Source of the DNA: Tateyamaria sp.
GTDB taxonomy: Bacteria > Pseudomonadota > Alphaproteobacteria > Rhodobacterales > Rhodobacteraceae
Assembly (NCBI GenBank): GCA_018668195.1
Contig: JABITU010000281.1
Coordinates: forward strand, 1-20,344
Direction: 5' to 3'
DNA: 20,344 nucleotides
This document shows positions 7,417 through 14,685 of the stretch, in pieces. The notes under the pieces were generated by a model. It saw only the letters and a program-made list of their open reading frames with translations, did no database searches and had not been told where the DNA came from. Position 1 is the first letter of the stretch. Each line of letters opens with the position of its first letter. The translations under genes and the position numbers were made by a program.

Positions 7417-9120
7417 CTAAACATTGTCCGCGTCACTTCCGCCATGGTGATGGTGAGGGTGGTCATGATCGTTATGATGGTGATGCCCTGCCCCGCTTGG
7501 CGGTACGAATTTGATCCGATCCTGCCTGCGCGGCCCGCGGGGTTCATCCGAGAACAGCAATGATTTTACTGTGACCGGCACTGTGAAAGATGGCAGGCGA
7601 ATTTTTCCAAGGTCGATGTAGTCAAAGTCGCGCAGGCTGATCCCGTCGAGGACCAACAGATCGTTTTCAATCCCCAAGTCCTCGCGCAGAATGCCACCAA
7701 GTGTCTGCGCAATATCGCCGTCGATCATGACGTAAAGACCGTGTCCACCCATAATGCGCCCTGCAAGTGCAGCAATCAGGCCATCTGCCAGCGCGCGAAT
7801 GCGGGCGTATTCCGGCACCGACTGAAATTCAAAAGCAAGAACAACTTCGTGATGGGCAGGGTCCAGATCAAACGCTTCGTAATGGCTCAGAATCGCGGTT
7901 GCGATATCTTCACTGGATGGATTTTCGGCCAGATCAATGCCCGGCTTGAGCACCTGCAAACTGCGACGCGGCAGGGATCGCCCTGGCTCTGTGACCGTGC
8001 TGGTCTGGCCAGAAAGTTGCACCGAATACTCCGACGCGCCGAGTGCCGTTGCCCGGATCGCGGAACCAGAGTCTAACATTGGCGCGCCGAATCGGCCTGC
8101 AAGGGCCTGCTCGCGCAGGATCGCCCCAAGATGGAATCCGAGATCACCAAAATCACGATCTTCCTGCCCTGAGACATAAGCCCCGACGCCGCCGGAAAAC
8201 ACTACGCCTATGAGATTGGCAAAATCGCTTGGGATCTCTGTAAGGAACAAGTCACAAACATCTTTGGGCAAATCCGGCGCGGTGATTGCCGTGGTAAGCA
8301 GATCGGCCATATGGGTCGCAATCTTGTGCATTTGGGCGGCGTCAATCAGGTCGCCCAACCCAACCTCAAAACCCGCCTGCGACGCAAAATATGCACCCGT
8401 TGCCTCAACGCGGGTGACTTTGCCGTCCTCTGCCGCGATCAGGCGACCACCGATGTGCAAGGCCGCCGTCCAGATGATCTCGCCCCGATCAACCAGCGCG
8501 AGTTTGGTGGTGCCGCCACCGATGTCGACGTTCAGAATGCGCCCCTGCCGATCGAAGCTTTCTTTGGCCGCACCAGAGCCATAGGCGGCCAGCATCGCCT
8601 CCATATGGTTCCCCGCCGTAGCGGTCAGAAAGTCGCCGCCTTTGGCAGAAACGACGCCGGCAATGGCTTCAGCATTATCGCGGCGCAATGCCTCACCGGT
8701 CAGAATGACGACGCCGGTGTCAATGTCACGCGGCAAGACTGCAGCCTCTGCATAGGCGTCATCGATGATCTGTCCGAGTGCGGCTGCGTTAATTTCATTT
8801 TGATTGAGGAAAGGCGTGAACTTCACTGGCGAAGCATAGGCCGTTTGACGGTCCACAATTACATAACGCGACGCATGACTATCGGCTTTGCGCTGCAAGT
8901 GGATAGTTGAGAAAATCACTTGTGTACCCGATGAACCAATGTCGATCCCGACAGAGGTTAATGCCACGTTATCGCGCAACCAGATCGGATTATCCTCTAG
9001 CGGTCCGGGATCAACATCGTCATGATCGTGGTCGGCATCGCCGTCGTGATCGTGCGTATAAAAGTCACCGAACATATGATCATCGACCGTATGATGGCCG
9101 GGCTTCTGTTCTTCGGGCAA
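7417..9120 (-). CDS. EutA-like (ethanolamine ammonia-lyase reactivase family) ASKHA ATPase with His-rich ends
   Basis: A 567-residue protein; EutA proteins are usually about 470. The core matches EutA: first phosphate motif GIDIGSSGTQVIF (58-70), ILTGEALRRDNAEA (139-152), FLTATAGNHMEAM (164-176), second phosphate motif NVDIGGGTTKLAL (197-209), adenosine-type motif FSGGVGAYV (308-316), and IRATALGASEYSVQLSG (355-371). EutA uses ATP to swap damaged cobalamin out of ethanolamine ammonia-lyase. No eutB or eutC gene is present, so the client is something else. The extra length lies mostly at the ends: a His/Asp-rich N-terminus (about 9-36) and a C-terminus with ten His (546-559), both likely metal-binding. 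The start is TTG at 9120, supported by GAGG eight bases upstream; the next ATG (9075) has no ribosome binding site. It is divergent from the bicupin operon. Confidence 0.88.
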   Translation of the reverse strand: MPEEQKPGHHTVDDHMFGDFYTHDHDGDADHDHDDVDPGPLEDNPIWLRDNVALTSVGIDIGSSGTQVIFSTIHLQRKADSHASRYVIVDRQTAYASPVKFTPFLNQNEINAAALGQIIDDAYAEAAVLPRDIDTGVVILTGEALRRDNAEAIAGVVSAKGGDFLTATAGNHMEAMLAAYGSGAAKESFDRQGRILNVDIGGGTTKLALVDRGEIIWTAALHIGGRLIAAEDGKVTRVEATGAYFASQAGFEVGLGDLIDAAQMHKIATHMADLLTTAITAPDLPKDVCDLFLTEIPSDFANLIGVVFSGGVGAYVSGQEDRDFGDLGFHLGAILREQALAGRFGAPMLDSGSAIRATALGASEYSVQLSGQTSTVTEPGRSLPRRSLQVLKPGIDLAENPSSEDIATAILSHYEAFDLDPAHHEVVLAFEFQSVPEYARIRALADGLIAALAGRIMGGHGLYVMIDGDIAQTLGGILREDLGIENDLLVLDGISLRDFDYIDLGKIRLPSFTVPVTVKSLLFSDEPRGPRRQDRIKFVPPSGAGHHHHNDHDHPHHHHGGSDADNV

Positions 9121-9126
9121 AGCAGT

Positions 9127-9152
9127 GTTCCTCTATGTGGACCATCGGTCCA
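9127..9152 (+). promoter_or_regulatory. Operator-like element C in the EutA-like/bicupin divergent promoter
   Basis: GTTCC, seven bases, GGACC, three bases, GGTCC, A. The last 15 bases form the near-palindrome TGGACCATCGGTCCA, close to the TGGA-N7-TCCA layout of known IclR operators. Extended to 29 bases it matches element D at 22 positions. It ends directly before a good -35 for the bicupin gene and begins seven bases from the EutA-like start codon, so a bound protein could affect both directions. Confidence 0.6.
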
Positions 9153-9181
9153 TTGACGCAACACTACCTCGGTCCTATCGT
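9153..9181 (+). promoter_or_regulatory. Probable sigma-70-type promoter of the bicupin-Rieske operon
   Basis: TTGACG (9153-9158), a 17-base spacer, then TATCGT (9176-9181). The -35 is near-consensus and the spacer ideal. The operator-like element C ends immediately before the -35, the usual place for an activator to touch RNA polymerase. The resulting leader would be about 50 bases long and contains the small hairpin at 9204-9219. Confidence 0.55.
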
Positions 9182-9203
9182 CTCCACAACGTAAAAAAAT
9201 GCA

Positions 9204-9219
9204 CCAGCCTTTTCGCTGG
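9204..9219 (+). other. Small hairpin in the bicupin mRNA leader
   Basis: CCAGC, a six-base loop, then GCTGG: a perfect 5-bp stem just ahead of the ribosome binding site GAGGG. It is too short and lacks a T-run for a terminator. It may affect translation or be chance. Confidence 0.25.
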
Positions 9220-9239
9220 CTACCGAGGGAACGTATGCC

Positions 9240-10367
9240 ATGAACGGCCAAGCGATTGTATCAGACCAACTTGCCGCAAAATTCAAAACCGAGAAAGAAA
9301 CGCCGTATACGCGTTTCATTGCGTCCGAGGGTCTGGACCTGATCAATGGCAACTATGTGCCGTCCCTGCATGAGGTGGAGCTGAAGCCTTGGGCGCGCCG
9401 CGGTGGGTCGGCGGTTTTCATGAACCATGATGCCAGCCGGACAACCAACGATTGCTACGTCATGGAAATTCCAGTGGGTGGCAAGCTGAACCCGCATCGT
9501 CAGTTATTCGAAGAAACCATTCTGATCCTGTCAGGCCGCGGATCGACAGTTGTCTGGGACGACAGCGGTGCAAAGGTCAGCTTTGAATGGGGTCCGGGGG
9601 CAATTTTTGGTATCCCGCTGAACGCCCACCATCAGCATTTCAATGGTTCAGGATCCGCCCCTGCCCGCTATATTGGCGTCACAAACATGCCGCCACTGAT
9701 GAATGTGTTCGAAGAACCCGATTTCATCTTTGGCACCGCCCATGACTTTAAGGGCCGTTTTTCGGGCGAGCCTGAGTATTTCGCCGAAAGCAAGGAAATG
9801 CAGGGGCTATTGCTAGAAACAAACTATGTGGCCGATGCCGTAAACCTGCCGCTGATCCACGCCAAAGAACGTGGCGCTGGCGGCGGACATATTCGCTTTC
9901 AACTGGCGAAATGTTCAATGAACAGTCACATCAGCCAGTTCCCTGTTGGCACCTACAAAAAGTGTCACCGCCACGGACCCGGCGCGCACGTCATTTTGCT
10001 CTCGGGCACCGGGTATTCGCTGATGTGGCCAGAAGGGGGCACGCCAAAGCGTTATGACTGGAAGCCAGGATCAATGATCGTGCCGCCGAACATGTGGTAT
10101 CACCAGCACTTCAACACTGGCACAACGCCTGCCCGCTATCTTGCTTTTAAATACGAAGGCGTGGCGATCCGCAATGAACAGGGCGTGCCGAAAGCGTGGA
10201 TCAGCCAGCGGATTGGCGGCGATCAGATCGACTATGCTGATGAAAGCCAGGAAGTAAGGACGATGTTTGCTGACGCGCTGGCAGAAAACGGGCTAGAATC
10301 GAATATGGCGCCCGCGTATGAGGCGGAAAAGCCGGATTTGCCACCGAAGCCGGGTAAGGCGGCCTGA
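9240..10367 (+). CDS. Double-cupin (bicupin) protein, possible dioxygenase
   Basis: A 375-residue protein with two cupin barrels, similar in layout and length to gentisate 1,2-dioxygenase-type bicupins. The first barrel offers ligands in PHRQLFEE (H86, E91 or E92) and NAHHQHF (H130-H133). The second offers CHRHGPGAH (H243, H245, H250) and WYHQHF (H288, H290). Both barrels therefore appear able to bind a metal, which is less usual than one live and one dead barrel. No standard ring-cleavage dioxygenase is present in the window, so this is the best candidate for the ring-opening step, but a structural or isomerase role cannot be excluded. It is the first gene of the plus operon and directly precedes the Rieske gene. 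The start ATG 9240 has GAGGG about ten bases upstream. There is no signal peptide, so it is cytoplasmic. Confidence 0.88.
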   Translation: MNGQAIVSDQLAAKFKTEKETPYTRFIASEGLDLINGNYVPSLHEVELKPWARRGGSAVFMNHDASRTTNDCYVMEIPVGGKLNPHRQLFEETILILSGRGSTVVWDDSGAKVSFEWGPGAIFGIPLNAHHQHFNGSGSAPARYIGVTNMPPLMNVFEEPDFIFGTAHDFKGRFSGEPEYFAESKEMQGLLLETNYVADAVNLPLIHAKERGAGGGHIRFQLAKCSMNSHISQFPVGTYKKCHRHGPGAHVILLSGTGYSLMWPEGGTPKRYDWKPGSMIVPPNMWYHQHFNTGTTPARYLAFKYEGVAIRNEQGVPKAWISQRIGGDQIDYADESQEVRTMFADALAENGLESNMAPAYEAEKPDLPPKPGKAA

Positions 10368-10415
10368 TCAACGGGCTTTCTTTGACTTGAAGACGGAAAT
10401 TCTATGCAGCCCGAC

Positions 10416-10429
10416 CGGGAGCAGTCCCG
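10416..10429 (+). other. Intercistronic hairpin between bicupin and Rieske genes
   Basis: CGGGA, loop GCAG, TCCCG: a perfect 5-bp stem in the 96-base gap. There is no T-run after it, so it is not a classic terminator. It might protect or separate the upstream message to set relative expression. The rest of the gap holds only the Rieske ribosome binding site. Confidence 0.3.
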
Positions 10430-10463
10430 CAGATGGGCCGCAATTTAACGGAAAGGGATGCAT

Positions 10464-11753
10464 ATGCTTCGCAAGGAAATCAACGAGCTTCTGACTGAAA
10501 CCGATGCCGGCAAGCCAATGGGCGATATGTTCCGGCAGTATTGGATTCCTGCGCTTTTGGCGTCAGAACTGCCAGAGGATGACTGCCCGCCCACCCGCGT
10601 GAAATTGCTGGGTGAACGTCTGATTGCGTTTCGTGACAGCAAGGGCCGCTATGGTCTGATGGACGAATTCTGCGCCCACCGTGGCGTGTCGCTTTGGTTT
10701 GGCCGCAATGAAGAAGAAGGGTTGCGCTGCCCCTATCACGGCTGGAAATACGACTACACTGGCCAGTGTATCGAAGTCCCGTCAGAGCCCGAGGAATCCG
10801 GCTTCTGCGAAAAGATCAAACTGAAAGGCTATCCGCTGATTAAAGTGGGCGACATCTTGTGGACCCATATGGGCGATAAAGAAAACCGCCCGCCCGAACC
10901 GATATGGGAATTCGCCACTGTCCCAGCAGAGCAAACCTATTCATCTAAGCGCTGGCAGGAATGTAATTGGCTGCAGGCGATGGAAGGTGGTATTGATTCA
11001 AGCCACGTGTCCTTCCTCCACTCAGGCGGGCTCAAGACGGACCCGCTGTTTCGCGGCGCGAAAGGCAACAAGTACAATGAGAGCGATAAAAAGCCCGTGT
11101 TCGAAGTCGTCGAATCCGACGGTGGCTTGCACATCGGTGCGCGTCGCAATGCCGAAGACGGGCATTATTATTGGCGCGTAACCCCGTGGATCATGCCGTC
11201 CTTTACGATGGTCCCCCCGCGTGGCGATCATCCGATGCATGGGCACTTCTGGATTCCGATCGACGATCACAATTGCTGGGCGTGGTCGTTCGACTACCAT
11301 CCAACCCGCGCGCTTTCACCTGAAGAGCGCAAAGCCATGCAAGACGGCTATGGCGTTCACAATCAATACGAGGCCCCGGGCAGTTTCCGTCCGCGTCAAA
11401 ACAAGGACAATGATTACCTGATGGACCGCGAGGCGCAAAAGCGCGGCGACAGCTATTCGGGCATCTGGGGCATCGCGATGCAGGATGCCAGCTTACAAGA
11501 AAGCATGGGGCCGATTGTCGACCGGACGAAGGAAAACCTTGTGTCGACTGACAACGGCATCATCATGGCCCGCCACCGTCTGCGCAAAGCTGTCGTGGCC
11601 TTGCGCGACAAGGGTGTGCAGCCTCCCGGTCGGACGCCAGAACATCAGCTTGTCCGCTCTGCGGCCCGTGTGTTGCCACCCGAACAACCATTTGGCGATG
11701 TAATGAAAGAAGATTTGACTGCGCACCCCGGCGTCAAACAGACCTCGGTTTAG
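10464..11753 (+). CDS. Rieske non-heme iron oxygenase, phthalate 4,5-dioxygenase type (alpha subunit)
   Basis: A 429-residue ring-hydroxylating oxygenase. The Rieske 2Fe-2S ligands are C70 and H72 (CAHRG) and C89 and H92 (CPYHGW). The mononuclear iron site follows the family pattern N168, E174, D178, H181, H186 in CNWLQAMEGGIDSSHVSFLH; D341 in the MQDAS segment is a likely third iron ligand. The start motif, length and late DRTKENL segment resemble the alpha-only phthalate dioxygenase group, which needs no beta subunit, and none is present. It would add one or two oxygen atoms to an aromatic or related acid with electrons from the reductase at 5505-6494. ATG 10458 sits directly on the AAAGGG; I chose ATG 10464, which gives normal six-base spacing. 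Substrate unknown. Confidence 0.95.
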   Translation: MLRKEINELLTETDAGKPMGDMFRQYWIPALLASELPEDDCPPTRVKLLGERLIAFRDSKGRYGLMDEFCAHRGVSLWFGRNEEEGLRCPYHGWKYDYTGQCIEVPSEPEESGFCEKIKLKGYPLIKVGDILWTHMGDKENRPPEPIWEFATVPAEQTYSSKRWQECNWLQAMEGGIDSSHVSFLHSGGLKTDPLFRGAKGNKYNESDKKPVFEVVESDGGLHIGARRNAEDGHYYWRVTPWIMPSFTMVPPRGDHPMHGHFWIPIDDHNCWAWSFDYHPTRALSPEERKAMQDGYGVHNQYEAPGSFRPRQNKDNDYLMDREAQKRGDSYSGIWGIAMQDASLQESMGPIVDRTKENLVSTDNGIIMARHRLRKAVVALRDKGVQPPGRTPEHQLVRSAARVLPPEQPFGDVMKEDLTAHPGVKQTSV

Positions 11754-11756
11754 CGG

Positions 11757-12338
11757 ATGCCACACGATCACGATGATATGTTTGAAGCCGACAACGCGAC
11801 CCGCCCGGGTCGCGGGCCGGTGGATCATCCAACGATGTTGAGCAGTTGCGCGCGTGCGGCAACGGCTGAAGAAGCGCGTTTTCGTGTGCCGTACCCGAAC
11901 TCATTGTCACGGACATCGCGTATTTTCGCGCTGGATCAGTCGGCGGCCGAAGCGATGTATGCAGTGACCGAAGACCCTTGGGACAACGCGCATTTCCTGA
12001 CAGTCTTTGCCAATAGCCATGTGACGCCCGATACGGCCTCTGGCGATATCCCAATCAGTCACCCCAACGGCGCGGCAGCGTCCCTTGATGTAGAGCTGAC
12101 GGGCGCGGATATCGTTGTTCTGCTTGCCACTGGTGGATCAAGCGAAGCCGCTGCAGAGGTGATTGCACGGGAATGCTTTAAACGGAAAATCACGTGCGCG
12201 GGTATTGCTTTGAAACGCGGTCCGCCCTCAGATAAAATGGAGAAAGTTGTGAATTCAATGCGTAAGTTCACTCGTGTTTTGGTTGTTGCCCAAGATGATG
12301 ACTACATTCCAGCCATGCTAACGGCGTTACGCGCATGA
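11757..12338 (+). CDS. Protein of unknown function (193 aa) with His/Asp-rich N-terminus
   Basis: I do not recognise a family. The N-terminus begins MPHDHDDMFEAD, a short possible metal-binding stretch. The C-terminal half looks like an alpha/beta nucleotide-binding fold: a strand and glycine loop ADIVVLLATGGSSEAA (about 115-130), a further strand ITCAGIALKRG, and RVLVVAQDDDY near the end. The strand-loop-helix is loosely reminiscent of tubulin/FtsZ-type phosphate loops, but too weakly to name it. It starts three bases after the Rieske stop and overlaps the transporter gene by four bases (ATGA), so it is firmly within the operon. It has no strong ribosome binding site and probably depends on coupling. 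Its place between an oxygenase and a metal transporter suggests a role in metal delivery or enzyme maturation; that is inference. Confidence 0.8.
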   Translation: MPHDHDDMFEADNATRPGRGPVDHPTMLSSCARAATAEEARFRVPYPNSLSRTSRIFALDQSAAEAMYAVTEDPWDNAHFLTVFANSHVTPDTASGDIPISHPNGAAASLDVELTGADIVVLLATGGSSEAAAEVIARECFKRKITCAGIALKRGPPSDKMEKVVNSMRKFTRVLVVAQDDDYIPAMLTALRA

Positions 12339-13141
12339 GGTTCTTCGTCCCAACACTTGCATTTTTCACGCTCTTTGCGTTGCCTGCCTTTGCAGCTGAT
12401 ATTGCGGCTTTGGTGGCAGGAACGACCTTATCGTTTTTTGCTTTGGGCTTTGCTGTTGGTCTTGCGCATGCGCTTGACGCAGATCATGTCGCCGCCGTTG
12501 CAACGATGATGGAAAAAAGCGACAGTCGTCGCGGGATCATTTTGCGTGGTACGGCTTGGGGGCTGGGGCACACACTGGCGCTTTTCGTGATTTGTTCGGT
12601 GGTGTTGATGTTGGGTCTGACGATATCGGCTACTGTTGAATCCGCGCTAGAACTGACGGTTGGGATCATGATTGCCGGGCTTGGCCTGAGGGTGTTGTGG
12701 AAGCTGCGCCGCGAACGCATTCATATCCACGCCCATGCCCATGACGGGAAGCGCCACGTCCATGCCCATTCGCATGCAGGCGATCCTGATAGCCACAATG
12801 CCGCGCTGCATCGCCACGACCATACTGCTCGTGCAATGCTGCCAACGCTGGGTGTTGGGTTGATCCACGGCGCTGCTGGTTCTGCCGGATTGCTCGTGCT
12901 TGTCGTCGCAACGGCCCCATCTACGGCGCAGGCGATGCTTGCATTTGTGGTGTTTGGCGTCGGTTCCCTGGTTGGGATGACGTTGCTGACCGCGGTCGCC
13001 AGTTACCCGCTGGGGCGCATTCATCGTGGTGCGACCTGGATGCGCACTTCACTTGCGCTTAGCATCGGAGGGCTTGCCTGCCTTGTTGGTGGCGGCGTCG
13101 TTATTGACAGCTTGCATGGCCTTGGGGTCATGGGACTTTAG
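12335..13141 (+). CDS. NiCoT/UreH-like nickel-cobalt transporter family membrane protein
   Basis: A 268-residue membrane protein with a signal-like N-terminus (residues 1-20, ending AFA) and about six hydrophobic segments. It carries the nickel/cobalt permease signature HX4DH as HALDADH (45-51) and a second conserved GLGHT (76-80), with GLIHGAAGS (175-183) in the second half. Between the halves is a loop (130-163) with twelve histidines, likely to collect metal. Family members import Ni2+ or Co2+ or serve as accessory permeases in nickel-enzyme clusters. No urease or hydrogenase genes are present, so the metal is probably for an enzyme of this island or for cobalamin. It overlaps the preceding gene by four bases and is followed after 12 bases by the His-tailed 140-residue protein. 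Ni versus Co cannot be decided from sequence. Confidence 0.88.
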   Translation: MRFFVPTLAFFTLFALPAFAADIAALVAGTTLSFFALGFAVGLAHALDADHVAAVATMMEKSDSRRGIILRGTAWGLGHTLALFVICSVVLMLGLTISATVESALELTVGIMIAGLGLRVLWKLRRERIHIHAHAHDGKRHVHAHSHAGDPDSHNAALHRHDHTARAMLPTLGVGLIHGAAGSAGLLVLVVATAPSTAQAMLAFVVFGVGSLVGMTLLTAVASYPLGRIHRGATWMRTSLALSIGGLACLVGGGVVIDSLHGLGVMGL

Positions 13142-13153
13142 AAAGGATACTCC

Positions 13154-13576
13154 ATGTGCGGAGAGATTGACGAACAAGTGGTTGTGGGCCAAGATTTGCG
13201 CGCCCGACTGAATAGTCTGACCTCGGGCATGGACCTGCCCAAACCCAGTGACAGCGGTGAAAATCCGGTGGACCTTGCCGATGCTGCGGGCCGTGGCGCT
13301 TATATGGAACGTATCTTCCGCGCAGGTCTGGCCAGATCGTTAGAGGATATCGAACGCGCCACAGATGACGAAAGCGTCGATGCTTTGGCTGCCCAAGCTA
13401 TTGCCCTTGCCCGTTTGGCCGGTTTCCTTGCGGGGCAATTACCACCAGAGGCGGATTTGTTCCGTGCATTAATCGAAGCTGTATCCTCAGGTCACGCAGA
13501 ACCACAAGAGCGGGCCCAAACGATCCGTCGCGCCCATGATCACCACCACGGGCATGCGAACGACCATCACCACTAA
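13154..13576 (+). CDS. Unknown 140-aa protein with histidine-rich C-terminal tail
   Basis: No family recognised. Residues 1-125 are mostly acidic and predicted helical (for example LADAAGRGAYMERIFRAGLA, 41-60), without signal peptide or membrane segment. The tail from 128 to 140 contains eight histidines (HDHHH, H134, HHH) and resembles the metal-storage tails of nickel chaperones such as HypB or SlyD. It lies directly after the NiCoT-like transporter and before the permease pair, with a good ribosome binding site (AAAGGA). A cytoplasmic metal-binding or metallochaperone role is a reasonable inference. It begins MCGEIDE; Cys2 could be a further ligand. Confidence 0.82.
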   Translation: MCGEIDEQVVVGQDLRARLNSLTSGMDLPKPSDSGENPVDLADAAGRGAYMERIFRAGLARSLEDIERATDDESVDALAAQAIALARLAGFLAGQLPPEADLFRALIEAVSSGHAEPQERAQTIRRAHDHHHGHANDHHH

Positions 13577-13591
13577 ATCGGGGCAGATAGC

Positions 13592-14170
13592 GTGGACGTA
13601 TTCGACTTTTTCAAAGACCCGGCTTGGCGCAAAGCGGTGGTCTTTATCGCCTTTGGAAAGAGTTTTTGGGGCTTTGCTGGCGCAGCCGTTGCGTTTGGGG
13701 TCTTGTGCTGGCTGATCAAGGGACCAGAAGAGGTCTGGGCCGCTTTAGACGAAGACCTTGGATTGCTGGTCGATCTGATGCCCCGTGTTGTTGTGGCCCT
13801 TTCCATCGCAGCACTGATCTGGGTGATGATGCCGCGCGAAAAAATGTCAGCGCTGGTTGGGACTGAATCCGGGATGCGCGGACTGATTATCGCGACGATT
13901 GCAGGCACCGTCACGCCGGGCGGTCCATCGTCGGCATATGCACTATTGGCTGCGGTTGCAGTGACGGGGGCGGATCGCGGGGCCCTTGTGGCCTATATCA
14001 CCGCTTGGGCGACCTTGGGCTTGCAGCGCATTCTGATCTGGGACGTCCCCTTCATGGGAGCAGAGTTCGCTATGTTGCGCTTTGCCATCTGCATTCCGCT
14101 ACCCATCATCGCCGGATTGATAGCGCGGCGCCTACCCTTCACCCTACAGATCAAAGGGGCAGAGACATGA
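13592..14170 (+). CDS. Half-size permease of the YraQ/DUF318 type, first of a pair
   Basis: A 192-residue membrane protein with four to five hydrophobic segments. The signature region TVTPGGPSSAYALLAAVAVTGAD (roughly 105-127) and the following ITAWATLGLQRIL resemble the repeated unit of YraQ-like permeases (PF03773). Full family members are about 340 residues with two such units, so this is half-sized. Its partner follows immediately with a four-base overlap. The pair probably forms a heteromeric channel or transporter; the substrate is not known for most of the family, though metals and metalloid compounds have been proposed. The start is GTG 13592, with GGGG ten bases upstream. Location next to the nickel/cobalt-type transporter hints at a metal or metabolite role. 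Confidence 0.75.
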   Translation: MDVFDFFKDPAWRKAVVFIAFGKSFWGFAGAAVAFGVLCWLIKGPEEVWAALDEDLGLLVDLMPRVVVALSIAALIWVMMPREKMSALVGTESGMRGLIIATIAGTVTPGGPSSAYALLAAVAVTGADRGALVAYITAWATLGLQRILIWDVPFMGAEFAMLRFAICIPLPIIAGLIARRLPFTLQIKGAET

Positions 14171-14685
14171 GCACGGGTCTGCTGGTTCTGGTCATCTTGC
14201 TTGTCATTTTGGCAGGTCTTGCCGTGCAACAGAGGCAGGACGCAGGGCCAATCGCCCGGCGGTTCGTGGAACAATTCGCAATGTTGGTGCCGCGCATGTT
14301 GTTTGCGCTGATTGCGGCTGGCTTTATTGCCAAGCTGATCCCAAAAGAGGCAATCGCCAGCCTGCTGGGTGACGATGCTGGTCTTTTGGCCCTGCCCGTG
14401 GCCGTGGCCGCAGGTCTAATTGTGCCAGCCGGGCCAGTCATCGCTTTTGCTATTGCCGCGGTCTTTGCAAAATCTGGTGCCTCAGTACCAGCCTTGATCG
14501 CTTTCATCACGTCTTGGAGCATCTTCGCGGCCCACCGCATTCTGATCTATGAGGTTCCGTTGCTGGGCGCATCATTCCTGCGCATGCGGATCATATCCGC
14601 TATGGCAGTCCCGTTTATGGCGGGGGTCATTGCAATGATCGTCGGGTTAGTCACCGCCTTTGGGCAGCCATTGCTGACACAATAA
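14167..14685 (+). CDS. Half-size permease of the YraQ/DUF318 type, second of a pair
   Basis: A 172-residue membrane protein starting with a hydrophobic helix (MSTGLLVLVILLVILAGLA). It shares with its upstream neighbour the block LIPKEAIASLLG, GLIVPAGPVIAFAIAA and ITSWSIFAAHRILIYEVPLLGASF, showing that both derive from one ancestral unit. ATG 14167 overlaps the previous stop by four bases, so production of the two halves is coupled. It is the last gene of the plus operon; its TAA is directly abutted by the stop of the convergent cupin gene, with no terminator between. Substrate unknown. Confidence 0.75.
   Translation: MSTGLLVLVILLVILAGLAVQQRQDAGPIARRFVEQFAMLVPRMLFALIAAGFIAKLIPKEAIASLLGDDAGLLALPVAVAAGLIVPAGPVIAFAIAAVFAKSGASVPALIAFITSWSIFAAHRILIYEVPLLGASFLRMRIISAMAVPFMAGVIAMIVGLVTAFGQPLLTQ

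Noticed and set aside
7417..9120. Ethanolamine utilisation operon
   Set aside because: Only the EutA-like gene is present; no EutB, EutC, microcompartment shell or other Eut gene is seen, so naming the pathway from this one gene would mislead.
10416..10429. Rho-independent terminator after the bicupin gene
   Set aside because: The stem is only 5 bp and no T-run follows; the next gene is on the same strand with normal operon spacing.
12647..13024. Minus-strand frame with Met/Gly-rich repeats
   Set aside because: It is the reverse of the His-rich loop of the transporter gene, which explains its repetitive look.
12335..13141. Urease or hydrogenase accessory locus
   Set aside because: The transporter belongs to a family found in such loci, but no urease or hydrogenase gene occurs in the window.
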